A stretch of 55,404 nucleotides of DNA, taken from contig JARLHQ010000007.1 of NCBI GenBank assembly GCA_031292175.1, positions 1-55,404 of the forward strand, given 5' to 3'. The notes beneath the pieces are model-generated. The model searched no databases. It worked only from the letters and a program-made list of their open reading frames with translations, and was not told where the DNA came from. Made by a program: the position numbers and the translations under genes. Shown one piece after another: positions 46,191 through 55,263 of the stretch; the stretch's first letter is position 1, and each line of letters begins with the position of its first letter. The stretch is from Humidesulfovibrio sp. GTDB lineage: Bacteria; Desulfobacterota; Desulfovibrionia; Desulfovibrionales; Desulfovibrionaceae.

Positions 46191-47459
46191 ATGAACATCT
46201 TCACCAAGCTCTTCTACCTGTTCAGGCGCTGCTGGAAAGCCCTTAGGCTCTTCCTCATCCTCTCCGGCCCCGGCCTCGTGGTCATGATCGCTGACAACGA
46301 CGCTGGCGGAATCACTACCTATGCCGCAACAGGCGCCAAATACGGCTACAACTTCATCTGGTTCCTTATCGTGCTGGTCCCCGTCGCCTACTTTGTGCAG
46401 GAAATGACCGTGCGCCTGGGCGCGGTGACCAAACGCGGCCACGCCGAGGCCATCTTCGAAAACTTTGGTGCCTTCTGGGGCTGGTTCTCGCTCGTCGATC
46501 TGGTCTTTTGCGACTGGCTGACGCTCATCACCGAGTTCATCGGCATGACCGCGGCCCTGGGCATCTTCGGGGTGCCGCCCTGGCTGACCATCCTCGGCGT
46601 CATCGCCATCATGGGCATCATTGTTCTCAATGGTCGCTACTGGACCTGGGAAAAGATCACCATGGTTTTCTGCCTCTTGAACCTTATCTATATCCCGGCC
46701 GCCTTTTGGGTGCATCCGGACACCCACGCAGTGTTCCGGGGCATCCTGCCCAACTTGCCGGGCGGCAAGTTTGACAACCAGCTGTTTTTCTTTCTCATGG
46801 CTAACATCGGCACCACCATTGCTCCCTGGATGATCTTCTTCCAGCAGAGCGCCGTGGTGGACAAGGGGATGACTGAAAAGGACATCCCCTTCGGAAAGTT
46901 CGACACCCTGCTCGGCGCCATCCTGACCGTGGTGGTGGCGACCTTCATTCTCATCGTTGTGGGCACGGTGCTGCCTGGGGTGGAGATCGACGACGCGGCC
47001 CAGGCCTCCAAGATGCTCATGGGCTCCCACGGCTACGCCGGGACCTTCATGGCCATCGGACTCTTCGACGCGGGTCTGCTCGGCGCCATCTGCATCTCGC
47101 TAGCCAGTTCTTGGTCCTTGGGTGAGATCTTCGGCTGGGCGCACTCGCTCAATAACAAGATCAAGGAAGCGCCCTGGTTCTATGCCGCTTACTTCTTGGC
47201 CCTCATCACCGCCGGAGGCGTGGTGCTCATCCCCGGCGCACCGCTCGTGCTCATAACTCTCTTCGTGCAGGTCATTGCCGTGACGCTCCTGCCCGCAGCC
47301 CTGGTCTTCCTCATCCTGCTCCTGAACGACAAGGAAACCATGGGCGAATTCAAAAACTCGCGTCTTGAAAACATCGTCAACATCGGCATTGTCTCGGTCA
47401 TCGTCGTGCTCTCCTCACTCTATGGAGCCAGTGCGTTGTTCCCGGACATGTTCAAATAA
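46191..47459 (+). CDS. Nramp-related divalent cation transporter, probably Mg2+ type
   Basis: 422 residues with about eleven membrane spans; ATG at 46191 has GGAGG five bases upstream. The fold is Nramp, but the metal site differs. In span 1 the DPGN motif is DAGG (D37-A38-G39-G40), keeping Asp and losing Asn. In span 6 the usual M-P-H is A211-P-W213, so the Met that favours Mn2+/Fe2+ is Ala. Loss of that Met is known to open Nramp proteins to harder ions such as Mg2+. Nramp-related Mg2+ transporters in clostridia are likewise encoded next to an MgtE-domain protein. Here an MgtE-N/CBS protein is third in the operon. Mg2+ transport is therefore a good but unproved call. Confidence 0.85.
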   Translation: MNIFTKLFYLFRRCWKALRLFLILSGPGLVVMIADNDAGGITTYAATGAKYGYNFIWFLIVLVPVAYFVQEMTVRLGAVTKRGHAEAIFENFGAFWGWFSLVDLVFCDWLTLITEFIGMTAALGIFGVPPWLTILGVIAIMGIIVLNGRYWTWEKITMVFCLLNLIYIPAAFWVHPDTHAVFRGILPNLPGGKFDNQLFFFLMANIGTTIAPWMIFFQQSAVVDKGMTEKDIPFGKFDTLLGAILTVVVATFILIVVGTVLPGVEIDDAAQASKMLMGSHGYAGTFMAIGLFDAGLLGAICISLASSWSLGEIFGWAHSLNNKIKEAPWFYAAYFLALITAGGVVLIPGAPLVLITLFVQVIAVTLLPAALVFLILLLNDKETMGEFKNSRLENIVNIGIVSVIVVLSSLYGASALFPDMFK

Positions 47460-47471
47460 AGGAGGCAGGGT

Positions 47472-47651
47472 ATGTTCACTACCTTCATTAAGAAGTACCT
47501 CCCAAAGATTCACGAGATCAACCAAAGATACTCCAAGCCGCGCCTGGTCATGTCCGGCCCGGTCAAATTCTGTCTGCTGCTGCTGCGCTGCTACCTACTT
47601 CTGCTGGTGGGGCTGCTTTTGTACAAGTTTATCACCGTGCTCACAGCCTAG
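47472..47651 (+). CDS. Small single-span membrane protein in the cation-transport operon
   Basis: 59 residues: a basic N-terminal part (MFTTFIKKYLPKIHEINQRY) and one strong hydrophobic segment at about residues 32-57, rich in Leu. The ATG has GGAGG six bases upstream and lies 12 bp after the transporter stop; the next gene follows after 22 bp. Tight spacing and strong ribosome binding sites on both sides argue that it is real and co-translated. I do not recognise a family. By context it may be an accessory or regulatory subunit of the transporter, as small proteins are for other Mg2+ and cation carriers. Confidence 0.75.
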   Translation: MFTTFIKKYLPKIHEINQRYSKPRLVMSGPVKFCLLLLRCYLLLLVGLLLYKFITVLTA

Positions 47652-47673
47652 CGCGGAGACATGGAGGAACACC

Positions 47674-48942
47674 ATGAACCAGCAGAATACCATCACATGC
47701 GCCGAATCCTATTCCTTGTCTGATCTTCTCGGCTTGAGAGTCATCTGGAACGGCAAGAAAATTGGCAAACTCGATGACATGGTCATTCGTGAAACCGAGA
47801 CCTTGCCCGAGGTCACTGAGATCATCGTCAGCCGCTCCTTTGGCAACAAATCGTTGTTAGTCCCATGGGCTGACGTTGCTATCGGGGAACATGAGGTGAC
47901 TGTGCGCCTGGAGAGCATCAAGAGCTGCGAGAGGGACCACTTCGACGGCCTCGTGCTTCTGCAGGACCATATTCTGGACAAGAAGGTCGTGGACCTCGAA
48001 GACCACGAGGTCGAGGTGGTCTATGACGTGCGCCTGGGCAAGCGGGGCGGCAAACTCTATGTCAGCGGCGTGGATTGTTCGCGCCAGAGCTTCCTGCGCC
48101 GCATCGGCCTGAGCCGCTTGGCCACCTTCATCAGTGACCTGGCGGCCACGCTCAAGGACGAACCTATCCCCTGGAAGTACGTGCAGCCGCTCTCGCATGA
48201 GCTGGGCCGTTTCAGCGGCAGCCTCAAGCTCAACATCCTCAAGGAGAAGATGCACGAGATTCATCCCGTGGACCTGGCTGACATCCTGGAGGAGATGGAC
48301 CACGACCACCGACTCTCGGTATTCAACGATCTGGACGTGGAACAGGCCTCCGACACTCTTGAGGAGATCGAGCCCCGCGTGCAGCGCGAGATCATCCACA
48401 GCATCGGCGATGAGAAGGCCGCCGAACTCATTGAGGAGATGACCCCGGCTCAGGCCGCCGATGTGCTCTCAGCGCTGCCTGCCTCGGACGCCGACGACAT
48501 CCTTGCCCTGATGGACGAGAAGGAGCACGTGGAGAAGATCGAGTCGCTCATGGACGAGCATGACAAGGACATCTCAGACTTCGCCACGGACAGCATCATC
48601 GCCTTCCCACCCGAGACCAAGGTCAGCGAGGTTTTTCATCAGTTTCGCGAGGTCGCCCGGGACAAGGACGTCATCTGGTACATCTACGTCATCTCCGGCG
48701 GACACCAATTACTCGGAGTGGTTGACTACCACGCGATCCTCCGCGCAGACCCCTCACTGCCCTTGGATGCAATAATGACCACGAACGTGAAGAGTCTTAC
48801 CCTTGGCGACACTCTCGCAGACGCCACGGCAATGTTCGAACGCTACGGTTTCAGGGCCATTCCGGTTCTGGATGAGAACGATGTGCTTCAAGGCGTGGTT
48901 CCCTACCGCGACGTCATGAAGCTCAAGCATACCTACGCATAG
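47674..48942 (+). CDS. Soluble PRC-barrel / MgtE N-domain / CBS-pair protein
   Basis: 422 residues without membrane spans. In order: PRC-barrel domain (about 12-75), a second PRC-like block (about 95-140), an MgtE N-terminal helical domain (about 200-300, with HPVDLADILEEMD) and two CBS motifs (about 305-420, with LLGVVDYHAILR and GVVPYRDVMKL). In MgtE channels these N and CBS parts form the cytosolic Mg2+ sensor that gates the pore. Here the pore is absent, so the protein may sense Mg2+ and gate the Nramp-related carrier in trans. ATG at 47674 has GGAGG six bases upstream. Confidence 0.88.
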   Translation: MNQQNTITCAESYSLSDLLGLRVIWNGKKIGKLDDMVIRETETLPEVTEIIVSRSFGNKSLLVPWADVAIGEHEVTVRLESIKSCERDHFDGLVLLQDHILDKKVVDLEDHEVEVVYDVRLGKRGGKLYVSGVDCSRQSFLRRIGLSRLATFISDLAATLKDEPIPWKYVQPLSHELGRFSGSLKLNILKEKMHEIHPVDLADILEEMDHDHRLSVFNDLDVEQASDTLEEIEPRVQREIIHSIGDEKAAELIEEMTPAQAADVLSALPASDADDILALMDEKEHVEKIESLMDEHDKDISDFATDSIIAFPPETKVSEVFHQFREVARDKDVIWYIYVISGGHQLLGVVDYHAILRADPSLPLDAIMTTNVKSLTLGDTLADATAMFERYGFRAIPVLDENDVLQGVVPYRDVMKLKHTYA

Positions 48943-49273
48943 CAGATGGCAAAGCGGGGCCGTGAACGGAACGTTCAGCCTTCAGGCAATATCGATCCGC
49001 TCCACGGCTCCGTTTATGCGACGGGGCTGCGTCTCAAACACTAGACCTATGATTCGCAGGCTTGACTTCAGTTCTAGCGAAGTGGCAACCTTTGGATAAG
49101 CCGTTTTGCTTTTCGGGCGATCCCTGCCCACATTTGAGCGGGAAGGTACCGACCAAGAGGTCCTCGCCAAAGACCGACGAGTTCTTGGACTTACTCATCA
49201 TTGCTGTCGCGGCAGCCGTCATTTTTGCCGTCCTCGGCAAAGCGCACAAAGGCTTTTCACGAAGGCCCATAAC
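48943..49273. other. Intergenic stretch with no confident gene
   Basis: No RNA gene or family-like ORF seen. A short stem (TGAACG/CGTTCA, 48962-48978) follows the operon without a U-tract. A plus-strand frame (49062-49277) would encode one hydrophobic stretch but has no ribosome binding site and runs across the presumed junction. Probably remnant DNA of a rearrangement. Confidence 0.4.
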
Positions 49274-49473
49274 CTAGTTGAACAGGGCCAAGTCGCTGAA
49301 GGCCAGCGGCGAACGCCCGGCGCTGTCTTCGCCAGAGCGTGGTGCACACGGGCAAGGGGATCGCCCGGGCTCATGGCCACGTCGAGCAGTTTCCCGACCT
49401 CGCGGCCAGACTGGCTGATGACGGGGCGGTCCAGGACCGCGCTCAAAGAGATGTCGTTGGCGTGCTGGGACAT
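49274..49473 (-). pseudogene. PRC-barrel gene remnant with frameshift
   Basis: Minus-strand fragment beginning at ATG 49473 with a retained GGGAGG ribosome binding site. It encodes SLSAVLDRPVISQSGREVGKLLDV, cut here into a PRC-barrel first half comparable with SLSDLLGLRVIWNGKK of the intact protein at 47674. After about 50 codons the frame must shift by one base (near 49320) to continue as GRSPLAFSDLALFN, and it then stops at 49274. Read as a truncated, frameshifted relative of the PRC/MgtE-type gene. Confidence 0.65.
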
Positions 49474-49580
49474 GACAGCCTCCCTGTAACGCTTTCGCGC
49501 CGATCGAATACAGCAACACGAAAATCCGGCAGACCGCAGTGAAGCGAACTCCGGGTGGCTTGCGGGCGCCGGGCTTTAGA

Positions 49581-49599
49581 ACCGGTCAAAAGGACCGGT
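49581..49599 (-). terminator. Terminator-like stem-loop after tatA
   Basis: ACCGGTC-(5 nt)-GACCGGT, 18 bp past the tatA stop. The U-tract is poor, so termination strength is doubtful. Confidence 0.4.
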
Positions 49600-49616
49600 C
49601 AGGGCGCGGCGGCGCG

Positions 49617-49814
49617 CTATTTTCGTGTATCCGTACTCTGGGTAGGCTGGGTAGGCTGGCTGGGGGTTTCAGTGCCGTCCAGACCTTTGCGCAATTCGCG
49701 AAGACTCTTGCCAAGGCTCGCTCCCAGCTGCGGCAGTTTGCCGGGGCCGAAGATGAGCAAGGCAATGATGAGAATCAACAGCAGATGCATGGGCTGTAAA
49801 AGCTGTCCGAACAT
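49617..49814 (-). CDS. tatA: Twin-arginine translocase subunit TatA/TatE family
   Basis: 65 residues from the ATG at 49814, with GGAGGA upstream. One N-terminal span (about 8-23), the FGPGKLP hinge, an amphipathic helix (about 30-48) and a polar Pro/Gln/Thr tail. It lacks the long C-terminus of TatB. It forms the size-adaptable pore for folded, cofactor-containing exported enzymes. No tatC nearby, so it is a lone tatA copy at this locus. Confidence 0.92.
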   Translation of the reverse strand: MFGQLLQPMHLLLILIIALLIFGPGKLPQLGASLGKSLRELRKGLDGTETPSQPTQPTQSTDTRK

Positions 49815-49993
49815 GACGTTTCCTCCGTATTCCCGTGGAGCGGGTGGCCCAAAGTCGCATCCAGGTCCAGGGGAGGTCTTGCGCCGGTTCTCCGGCGTCA
49901 TCCAGTTCGGGACGTTATCCGAAATTAACAGGCTGCAAACCGACAATCAGCCCTGCAGCCAAAAAGCAACCGGGCTGTCACAAACTTCTCAGG

Positions 49994-50022
49994 ACATTAC
50001 AAGGAACAAGCGTCTTCGTCAA
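49994..50022 (-). promoter_or_regulatory. Candidate tatA promoter
   Basis: Minus-strand TTGACG (50017-50022), 17-bp spacer, TAATGT (49994-49999), leaving a leader of about 170 nt. An inverted repeat GGCTGCA/TGCAGCC lies in that leader (49931-49960). Nothing else is seen in the roughly 300-bp gap to ruvB. Confidence 0.4.
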
Positions 50023-50114
50023 GTTTCTTTTCAGAGGGAGGAGTATCCTGGCGGGTTCAAGAAGCAGGAGAGGGAGAGCCTGCCGCATGGTCAAGCATTC
50101 CGCGGCGCGGGCAT

Positions 50115-51131
50115 TCAGGAGAGCCCGCCCTCGTCGCCCAGGCGCATTTTGAGATGCTGGTAGGCCTTGGCCGTGGCCACGCGGCCGCGCGGGGTGCGCT
50201 TGATGAAGCCGCACTGGATGAGGAAGGGCTCGTAGATGTCCTCGATGGTGCGGGCTTCTTCGGAGCAGGCCACGGCGATGGTCTTGACGCCGACCGGCCC
50301 GCCGCTGAACTGGTTCACGATGAGCGAGAGAATCTTGCGGTCCATCTGGTCCAGGCCGTGCGGGTCCACGTCAAGCTTGTCCAGGGACTCCTCGGCGAGA
50401 TGCTTATCCACCACGCCTTGGCCGGAGACCACGGCATAGTCGCGGATGCGGCGCAAAAGCCGCCCGGCGATGCGCGGCGTGCCGCGCGACCTGCGCCCGA
50501 TGGCCCAGGCCCCCTCCTCCGTCACCTGAATGCGCAGGATGCCCGCCGCACGCAAGACGATGCGCGCCAGTTCCTCCGGGGAGTAGAACTCCAGGCGGAA
50601 CACGCAGCCGAAGCGGTCGCGCAGGGGCGAGGTCAAAAGCCCGACACGCGTGGTGGCGCCCACCAGGGTGAAAGGCTCCAGGTCTATCTTGACGGTGCGC
50701 GCGCCCGGTCCCTGTCCGATGATGAGGTCGATCTTGTAGTCCTCCATGGCGGGATACAAGATCTCCTCCACCGTTGCGGGCATGCGGTGGATCTCGTCGA
50801 TGAACAGGATGTCATGGCGCTGCAGGTTGGTCAGGATGGCCGCTAGGTCGCCCACGCGCTCCAGCACGGGCCCGGAGGTTGAGACCATGTTCACGCCGAG
50901 TTCGCTGGCCATGATCTGGGCCAGAGTCGTCTTGCCCAGGCCGGGATTGCCGGAGAACAGCGTGTGGTCCAGCGCGCGGCCGCGCTCCTTGGCCGCCTGG
51001 ATGAACACGGAAAGGTTCGAGCGCACGTCGGTTTGGCCGATGAAATCAGCCAGATGTTGCGGCCGGACGGTGTCGTCCACCTGGGGATTCTTGCCGGCAA
51101 TGTCGTCGCTCATGCTTCCCCCATCACTCAT
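50115..51131 (-). CDS. ruvB: Holliday junction branch migration ATPase RuvB
   Basis: 338 residues. Walker A is GNPGLGKTT, Walker B DEIH, sensor-1 region [18 protein letters not shown] and the C-terminal winged helix ends around [13 protein letters not shown]. The ATG at 51131 overlaps the ruvA stop (ATGA); a second ATG six codons on (51113) has GGGGGA upstream and may be the real start. Works with RuvA in branch migration. Confidence 0.96.
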   Translation of the reverse strand: MSDGGSMSDDIAGKNPQVDDTVRPQHLADFIGQTDVRSNLSVFIQAAKERGRALDHTLFSGNPGLGKTTLAQIMASELGVNMVSTSGPVLERVGDLAAILTNLQRHDILFIDEIHRMPATVEEILYPAMEDYKIDLIIGQGPGARTVKIDLEPFTLVGATTRVGLLTSPLRDRFGCVFRLEFYSPEELARIVLRAAGILRIQVTEEGAWAIGRRSRGTPRIAGRLLRRIRDYAVVSGQGVVDKHLAEESLDKLDVDPHGLDQMDRKILSLIVNQFSGGPVGVKTIAVACSEEARTIEDIYEPFLIQCGFIKRTPRGRVATAKAYQHLKMRLGDEGGLS

Positions 51132-51739
51132 GACCGCGCCTGGGCGATCTTTTTCAGGGCCAGGCGGATGGCGGCGCTGGCGTCGATGTCCGGCTCGGCC
51201 TCAAAGATCTCACGCACCATGGGCCGAGCCTCGTCCTCGGTGTAGCCGAGGGCCTTCATGCCGGAGAGCGCGTCGAAATACTCGCCCTGGGGCGTCTCCT
51301 GCGGCGTGCCGGCCAGGGTGGGCCCTGTCTTGATGCCGGCCACCTTGTCCTTAAGCTTCCACATGATCTCCCGCGCGGACTTCGGCCCGATGCCGGGCAC
51401 GGTGGCCAGCATGTCCGCGTCCTCGCGCAGCACGATCTCGCGCAGGTGCTCGGGCTTGAAGTGGGAGAGAATGGACAGGGCCTTCTTCGGCCCCAGCTTG
51501 TCGATGCCGATGAGCAGGCGGAAGACGTCGCGGTCGTCCCTGGCTATGAAGCCGTAAAGGTCCAGGGCGTCCTCCCGCACGATCATGTGCGTGAAGAGCT
51601 GCACCTCCCCGCCCTTTTGCGGCAGGGCGACCAGCGCCGTGCTGGGCAGGGCCAGCTCGTACCCCACGCCGCCGGGAGTCACGACCACGCAGCCCTTGCC
51701 GGTGATGTCCTGCAGACGTCCTTCAATGTAGGCGATCAC
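51128..51739 (-). CDS. ruvA: Holliday junction DNA-binding protein RuvA
   Basis: 203 residues: OB-fold N-terminal domain ([20 protein letters not shown]), tandem helix-hairpin-helix ([16 protein letters not shown]) and C-terminal RuvB-binding domain. The start is GTG at 51739, with GGGAGG four bases upstream. The tetramer holds the four-way junction for RuvB. Confidence 0.96.
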   Translation of the reverse strand: MIAYIEGRLQDITGKGCVVVTPGGVGYELALPSTALVALPQKGGEVQLFTHMIVREDALDLYGFIARDDRDVFRLLIGIDKLGPKKALSILSHFKPEHLREIVLREDADMLATVPGIGPKSAREIMWKLKDKVAGIKTGPTLAGTPQETPQGEYFDALSGMKALGYTEDEARPMVREIFEAEPDIDASAAIRLALKKIAQARS

Positions 51740-51749
51740 GGGGCCTCCC

Positions 51750-52253
51750 TCAAGCGCCGGTGAGCTTGCGCATGCGGCGTTCGTTCAGGTGGCAGATGGC
51801 AATGGCCAGGGCGTCGCTGGCGTCCAGCGCCCAGTTCGGATTCTTTACGCCCAGGATCTGCGCCACCATGAAGGCCACCTGTTCCTTCTCCGCCCGGCCC
51901 ACGCCCACCAGGCTTTTTTTCACCTGGGTGGGCGGGTAGCCGGCAACGGAGAGGCCAGCCACGGCGCAGGCGGCCATGGCCGCGCCGCGCGCCTGGCCCA
52001 GCTTGAGGGCCGAGGCGGTGTTCTTGGACACGAACACGGACTCGATGGCGGCCTCATTCGGCGCGTGGGCTTTGATGATCTCGGCCACGCGGGTGTAGAT
52101 GACGCCCAGGCGCTCGGCCATTTCGCCGCCGCTGGGCGTTCGGATGGTGCCCACGGCAATGAGTTCCGCGCGGCCGGAGGTCTCGCGCACAACCCCATAG
52201 CCAGTCACCTGGCTTCCGGGGTCGAGCCCCAGCACCGCCACGGGCCCGGCCAT
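51750..52253 (-). CDS. ruvC: Crossover junction endodeoxyribonuclease RuvC
   Basis: 167 residues from the ATG at 52253. The four catalytic acidic residues are D11 (GLDPGS), E71 (AIESVF), D144 and D147 (LDASDALA). It cuts Holliday junctions symmetrically. The start abuts the yebC stop, and ruvA follows after 10 bp, giving the usual yebC-ruvC-ruvA-ruvB unit. Confidence 0.96.
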   Translation of the reverse strand: MAGPVAVLGLDPGSQVTGYGVVRETSGRAELIAVGTIRTPSGGEMAERLGVIYTRVAEIIKAHAPNEAAIESVFVSKNTASALKLGQARGAAMAACAVAGLSVAGYPPTQVKKSLVGVGRAEKEQVAFMVAQILGVKNPNWALDASDALAIAICHLNERRMRKLTGA

Positions 52254-52254
52254 G

Positions 52255-52998
52255 CTACCCCAGCTCTTCCATGATTTCATCGGTGAAGTCGGCGGTGACG
52301 TACACATTGGACACGTCGTCGTTCTCTTCCAGGTTTTCCATGAGGTTCATGACCTTGCGGGCCGTCGTCACGTCCACCGGGGTCATGTTCTTGGGCAGCA
52401 TGGTCAGCTCGGAGCTCTCCACGGTGATGCCCGCGTCTTCGAAGGCCTTCTCCACGGCGGAGTAGTTCTCCGGAGCCACACGCACCTCAATGGACTCATC
52501 CTCGGTCACCACATCGTCGGCGCCGGCCTCCAGGGCCACTTCCATGATCTGGTCCTCGGTGTACTTGGCGCCGTCAAAAGAGAGCACGCCGCGCTTGTCG
52601 AACATCCAGGCCACACTGCCGGGCTCGCCCATGTTGCCGCCGCCCTTGCTGATGATGTGGCGGACTTCCGCGATGGTGCGGTTCTTGTTGTCCGTGGCCA
52701 CCTCGACCAGCATGGCCACGCCGCCAGGAGCATAGCCCTCGTACATCATCTCGAAAATTTCGCCGCCAGCCAGTTCGCCGGTGCCTTTCTTGATGGCCTG
52801 CTCAATCTTGTCATTGGGCATGTTGGCGGACTTGGCCTTGGCGATGACCGCGCGCAGGCGGGCGTTCATATTGGGGTCGCCGCCGCCCTTGGCCGCCAGG
52901 ATGATATCCTTGGTGACCTTGGTGAACACCGCGCCTTTCTTGGCGTCGGTCTTGGCCTTGGCGCGTTTGATCGTGGCCCATTTGCTATGTCCGGACAT
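52255..52998 (-). CDS. yebC: YebC/PmpR/TACO1 family protein
   Basis: 247 residues beginning MSGHSKWATIKRAKAKTDAK, the family signature, with GGGDPNMNARLRAVIAKAK. Formerly named a transcriptional regulator; members of this family are now known to relieve ribosome stalling at proline stretches. ATG at 52998 has GGAGG four bases upstream. A much longer in-frame reading to the right is not coding (wrong composition, overlaps rlmE). Confidence 0.95.
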   Translation of the reverse strand: MSGHSKWATIKRAKAKTDAKKGAVFTKVTKDIILAAKGGGDPNMNARLRAVIAKAKSANMPNDKIEQAIKKGTGELAGGEIFEMMYEGYAPGGVAMLVEVATDNKNRTIAEVRHIISKGGGNMGEPGSVAWMFDKRGVLSFDGAKYTEDQIMEVALEAGADDVVTEDESIEVRVAPENYSAVEKAFEDAGITVESSELTMLPKNMTPVDVTTARKVMNLMENLEENDDVSNVYVTADFTDEIMEELG

Positions 52999-53051
52999 GA
53001 ATCCTCCAAAAAAAGATAATATGAAGCCCCGAGGCTCCGAAACAGGACACT

Positions 53052-53651
53052 TTACAGAACCTGGCCCCGAAAGCCAAGTCCCAGAATGAAGGTCTCCTTG
53101 CTTTCCGCCCGCGAACTCTTGGGCTTGAAACCGCGCACCTTCTCGAAATATGGCCGGAGCGACTCCTGGAAGTCTTTGGCGTCCGGGCCCTCGAATATTT
53201 TGGCCACGAAATTGCCCCCCACTTTGAGCCGCCGTAGCGCCACGTCGCGGGCGCGCTCGCACAGCTCCACGCTGCGCGCCTGGTCCGTGAACTTGACGCC
53301 CGTGGTTTTGGGGGCCATGTCGCTCATGACGAAGTCGAATGGCAAGAGCGGCTCCATGAGGGCCAGGAGTTCGGGCGAATCCTCGAAGGCGTCGTGCACC
53401 AGGAAAGTGACGTTCTCCGGGAACTCCTGCTCCGTGGTCTGGATGTCCAGCGACAGCACGCGGCCAGCCGGGCCGATCTTCTGGGCCGAAAAAAGCGTCC
53501 ATGAGCCCGGCGCGGCGCCGAGGTCGAGCACCTTGAGCCCCGGGGCAAGCAGCGTAAACTTTGCGTCCAGCTCCTGAAGCTTGTAAACACTGCGGGCGGG
53601 GTAATTTTCCGCCTTGGCGCGCTTGAAATAATGGTCGCGATATTGTTTCAT
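53052..53651 (-). CDS. rlmE: 23S rRNA 2'-O-methyltransferase RlmE (FtsJ/RrmJ)
   Basis: 199 residues from the ATG at 53651 (AGGAC upstream). The SAM site is [11 protein letters not shown] and the catalytic tetrad K24 (SVYKL), D111 (SDMAP), K151 (KIFEG) and E186 (SKETF) is complete. It methylates U2552 (E. coli numbering) in the 23S A loop, a late step in large-subunit maturation. Confidence 0.95.
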   Translation of the reverse strand: MKQYRDHYFKRAKAENYPARSVYKLQELDAKFTLLAPGLKVLDLGAAPGSWTLFSAQKIGPAGRVLSLDIQTTEQEFPENVTFLVHDAFEDSPELLALMEPLLPFDFVMSDMAPKTTGVKFTDQARSVELCERARDVALRRLKVGGNFVAKIFEGPDAKDFQESLRPYFEKVRGFKPKSSRAESKETFILGLGFRGQVL

Positions 53652-53721
53652 GGGCCGTCCTGTTCGAAGCACCCCTAGCGTAATCCGCACAGCTTGCCAA
53701 GGACGCAGGCAAGGAGCCGCC

Positions 53722-55257
53722 ATGCCCAACCCGGCCGATGCCCGCCCCAGGCGTCCGAGAGTCCTCGACGAACTGGGCCTGCCCAAGACCCTGCCCGCGA
53801 ACGCGCCGGATTTCCTGCCGCTGTTCGGCACTGGGCCGGACGCGCTCCTGCTGGGCCTCGGCCCGGAACCGGAGGGCCTGGCAGAACTGCTCGGCTTGCG
53901 CGGCCATGTGCGCTACGTCGAGACGCCGGACATGGCGGAGCAACTGGGGCAAGACTGGCGCGGCCGCATCCCGGACGGGTTCGAGGAACTGCCAGCCGAC
54001 GCGTTCCTGTCCGTCGCCAGCAGCTCCCGGGTGATCCTGTACCGCCCCGGCCCGCGCCTGTTTCCCGGCTTCTGGGGGCCGCTCGTCGCGAGGCTCCAGC
54101 TTTCGCTTCTGCCCCAAGCTCCCGCGCCGGACCCGAAGCTGGTCTGGCTGCCAGGCGGCGAGGCCGATCTGCTCCGCCTGGAACTGCGCGAGGCCTTCGA
54201 GGGTCTGGGTTATCGGGTGCGCGAACTGCCCGACGAAACCGCCCTGCGCGCCCTGCTCGCCGGGGGAGAATGCCCGGCGCTTTACTTCTCCGTGAACTTC
54301 CGGGGGCTTGACCTCATTGGCGAGGCCGCTCACCTGCTCGAAGCCGCGGGCGCGCGCATCGCGGTGTGGTGCGTGGACAATCCCCTGCACCTGCTCTCCG
54401 GCATCAGGTCCCGCTTTTGGACGCGCCTGCCCCTCTTCGTCACCGACCATTGGTTCGTTGAGCCACTCAAACAGCTCGGCGCGGGCTTGGTCCGCCACCT
54501 ACCCCTGGCGGCGCGGGCCCAGGACCTCGCGGGCCCGGCGCGCCCCCCCTCCCCCGCCAGGGCCGACCTGGCGGAGCGGCTGGTGTTCGTGGGGCGCAGC
54601 GCCTTCCCCGGCAAGGCGGACTTCTTCGCCGGGTGCCGGGTGCCGGACGCGGCCTGGACCGAAGCCAGGCGGCTCATGGACGCGGGTGGCAGGCCGGACT
54701 TCGGCTGGTGGCTCACGCGGCTGGGCATCGACAGATTGTGGCCGGGTGCGGAGGTGCGCAAGGCGGGCTTTTGCGCAGAGGAGGCAGGCAAGGCCTGGCG
54801 CACGGACTGCCTCGCTCGGGCCCAGGCGGATCTTTCCGGCGCGCTGACGGTCTTTGGCGATGCGGAGTGGCGGCCGCTCTTGCCGGAGGGAACCGATCTG
54901 CGCGGGCCGGTGGACTACTACGCGGCTCTGCCGGACCTCTGCGCCAGCGCGGCGGCCTGCCTGAACTGCACGAGCCCGCTCCTGCCGCACGGTCTGACCC
55001 AGCGGCACTTCGACACCTGGGCCTTTGGCGGGCTGCTTCTGACCGACGCCACGCCGGGCCTCGACCTGTTCCCCCTGGAGCTGACGCGGGCGATCACCTT
55101 CCGCACGCCGCGGGACATCGCCCCGCGTTTCAAGGCCCTCCGGGCGTCGGCCTCCGGAGCCGAAGGCCTCAAAAACGCCTGGCGCGCGGAACTGGCGCGG
55201 GCGCACACCTATGCGCACCGCGTCCAGGCCGTGCTGGAAGCCGTCGGACTCGGCTAA
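53722..55257 (+). CDS. CgeB-like glycosyltransferase (DUF3880 type)
   Basis: 511 residues from the ATG at 53722 with AAGGAG five bases upstream. The middle part has [20 protein letters not shown] and [11 protein letters not shown], as in CgeB/DUF3880 proteins, and the C-terminal part (about 420-480) has [17 protein letters not shown] and AFGGLLLTD, the glycosyl-transferase group 1 C-terminal pattern. N-terminal 120 residues are less conserved. Such proteins in flagellated delta-type bacteria are often linked to surface or flagellin glycosylation, but no partner gene is present here. Substrate unknown. It is transcribed divergently from rlmE. Confidence 0.8.
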   Translation: MPNPADARPRRPRVLDELGLPKTLPANAPDFLPLFGTGPDALLLGLGPEPEGLAELLGLRGHVRYVETPDMAEQLGQDWRGRIPDGFEELPADAFLSVASSSRVILYRPGPRLFPGFWGPLVARLQLSLLPQAPAPDPKLVWLPGGEADLLRLELREAFEGLGYRVRELPDETALRALLAGGECPALYFSVNFRGLDLIGEAAHLLEAAGARIAVWCVDNPLHLLSGIRSRFWTRLPLFVTDHWFVEPLKQLGAGLVRHLPLAARAQDLAGPARPPSPARADLAERLVFVGRSAFPGKADFFAGCRVPDAAWTEARRLMDAGGRPDFGWWLTRLGIDRLWPGAEVRKAGFCAEEAGKAWRTDCLARAQADLSGALTVFGDAEWRPLLPEGTDLRGPVDYYAALPDLCASAAACLNCTSPLLPHGLTQRHFDTWAFGGLLLTDATPGLDLFPLELTRAITFRTPRDIAPRFKALRASASGAEGLKNAWRAELARAHTYAHRVQAVLEAVGLG

Positions 55258-55263
55258 GGCGAA

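Noticed and set aside
49062..49277. Plus-strand 71-codon frame with one hydrophobic stretch
   Set aside because: No ribosome binding site, no recognised family, and spans a likely rearrangement junction; kept only as an intergenic remark.
52999..54498. 500-codon N-terminal extension of YebC on the minus strand
   Set aside because: Crosses rlmE and the opposite-strand CgeB-like gene; YebC start at 52998 has a clear GGAGG and the family N-terminus.
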